Assembly: GCA_963797605.1 (NCBI GenBank)
Contig: CAWCPX010000001.1
Span: forward strand, 62,001-126,000
Source: DASQPR01 sp963797605
GTDB taxonomy: Bacteria; Actinomycetota; Actinomycetes; Mycobacteriales; Micromonosporaceae
DNA length: 64,000 nucleotides
Direction of reading: 5' to 3'
The translations under genes were made by a program, and so were the position numbers. This document shows positions 63,581 through 64,000 of this stretch, piece after piece; the stretch's first letter is position 1, and every line of letters begins with the position of its first letter. Under the pieces are notes generated by a model. It did no database searches. It had not been told where the DNA came from and saw only the letters and a program-made list of their open reading frames with translations.

Positions 63581-64000
63581 TCAGTCCTTCAGGAGAGCGA
63601 AGTTGGCGTCGTCGTCGCTCCCTTCGTGATCTTCACCGTGGTGACCTGCGGCTGGTAGCCGTCCTTGGCGACGATGAGCTGCAGCGGGTTGTTGCGGACG
63701 TCGAGCCAGAGCGCGTAGTGCCGTTCGTGTCGGTCTTCAGCGTGTAGTGGGTGGCCCAGGTGTTGATCTGGACGGTCGCCCCGGCGAGCGGGCCCGCCGG
63801 GCCGGTGACCGTGCCGGTGATCTTCCCCCAGGTGGCCGGCGGCTTGACGGTCAGCGACACGGCGACCGGGGCGACCGGGTACGGCGTGTCGGTGCCGAAG
63901 GCCAGCGAGGCGGTGTACGTGCCGGGCTGGGTGATCTCCGGCACGGACGCGTCGAGCGTGACGGTGACGCGTGGCGCTGGCGCCGGGCGCGAGGGTCAGC
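63581..64000 (-). CDS. Secreted protein C-terminus with carboxypeptidase-regulatory-like domain; 5' part outside window, frameshifted
   Basis: The visible end has a beta domain (TQPGTYTASLAFGTDTPYPV, VAVSLTVKPPATWGKITGTV) and a CarboxypepD_reg-like unit TVTGPAGPLAGATVQINTW and YTLKTDTNGT. One base is missing near 63718, after which YALWLDVRNNPLQLIVAKDGYQPQVTTVKITKG follows; a second shift near 63605 gives DDDANFALLKD-stop at 63581. Such tails occur on subtilisin-like proteases of actinomycetes; the catalytic part is not visible. Confidence 0.6.

Overview
The window is about 64 kb of very GC-rich DNA with strong third-position GC bias, GTG starts, many 4-bp ATGA/GTGA gene overlaps and families typical of filamentous actinomycetes (ROK and TetR regulators, secreted glycoside hydrolases with CBM13/CBM6 modules, TIGR02569 and DUF6510 proteins, NB-ARC/TPR proteins). 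It most resembles a Micromonosporales- or Streptomyces-like soil actinobacterium; the species cannot be fixed from the sequence alone. No rRNA, tRNA, CRISPR array, transposase or phage gene was found.

Region 1 (1-19,000) is one catabolic locus for L-fucose by the non-phosphorylating route. A GntR/FCD regulator and the lactate oxidase genes lutA and lutB (cut by the window edge) lie on the minus strand. Divergent from them, and mostly joined by 4-bp overlaps, are a CUT2-type sugar ABC transporter (lipoprotein, two permeases, double ATPase), an enolase-superfamily enzyme, an aldose 1-dehydrogenase, a lactonase, a fumarylacetoacetase-fold hydrolase, an L-fuconate dehydratase (fucD), an aldehyde:ferredoxin oxidoreductase, a short-chain dehydrogenase and a secreted GH95-like alpha-fucosidase. 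Together they would release fucose, import it, convert it to pyruvate plus L-lactate, and oxidise the lactate. Almost every gene here is broken by one-base indels although all key motifs survive. Reading frames from 19 kb to 58 kb are clean, so local sequence error is the likeliest cause; the joined gene coordinates for this region are composites.

Region 2 (19-39 kb) holds many single genes: an exonuclease, a secreted-repeat protein, a methionine aminopeptidase with a divergent HTH gene and a shared palindrome, a Cys-rich pentapeptide-repeat protein, three phosphotransferase-fold kinases, four SAM methyltransferases, two nucleotidyltransferases, a GNAT enzyme, a cell-wall hydrolase pair, a secreted GH30 glycosidase and a DyP peroxidase.

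Region 3 (39-48 kb) has a sulfite-oxidase-like/flavin-reductase/zinc-ribbon operon, a PhyH-type oxygenase, an AIM24 protein, a Nei-type DNA glycosylase, a membrane-anchored NB-ARC/TPR protein and a two-gene hydroxyquinol operon.

Region 4 (48.2-58.9 kb) is an isomaltooligosaccharide/dextran-fragment locus: a ROK repressor with a candidate promoter-operator, a CUT1 transporter, and GH15, GH66 and GH31 enzymes that all lack signal peptides. It ends in a 61-residue peptide with three NHNEIV repeats and a TPR gene broken by an 8-bp tandem duplication. Region 5 (58.7-64 kb) has a GT87 glycosyltransferase, an epoxide-hydrolase-like enzyme, a CDF metal exporter, a small HTH protein, a membrane protein and the end of a secreted protein that is again frameshifted.
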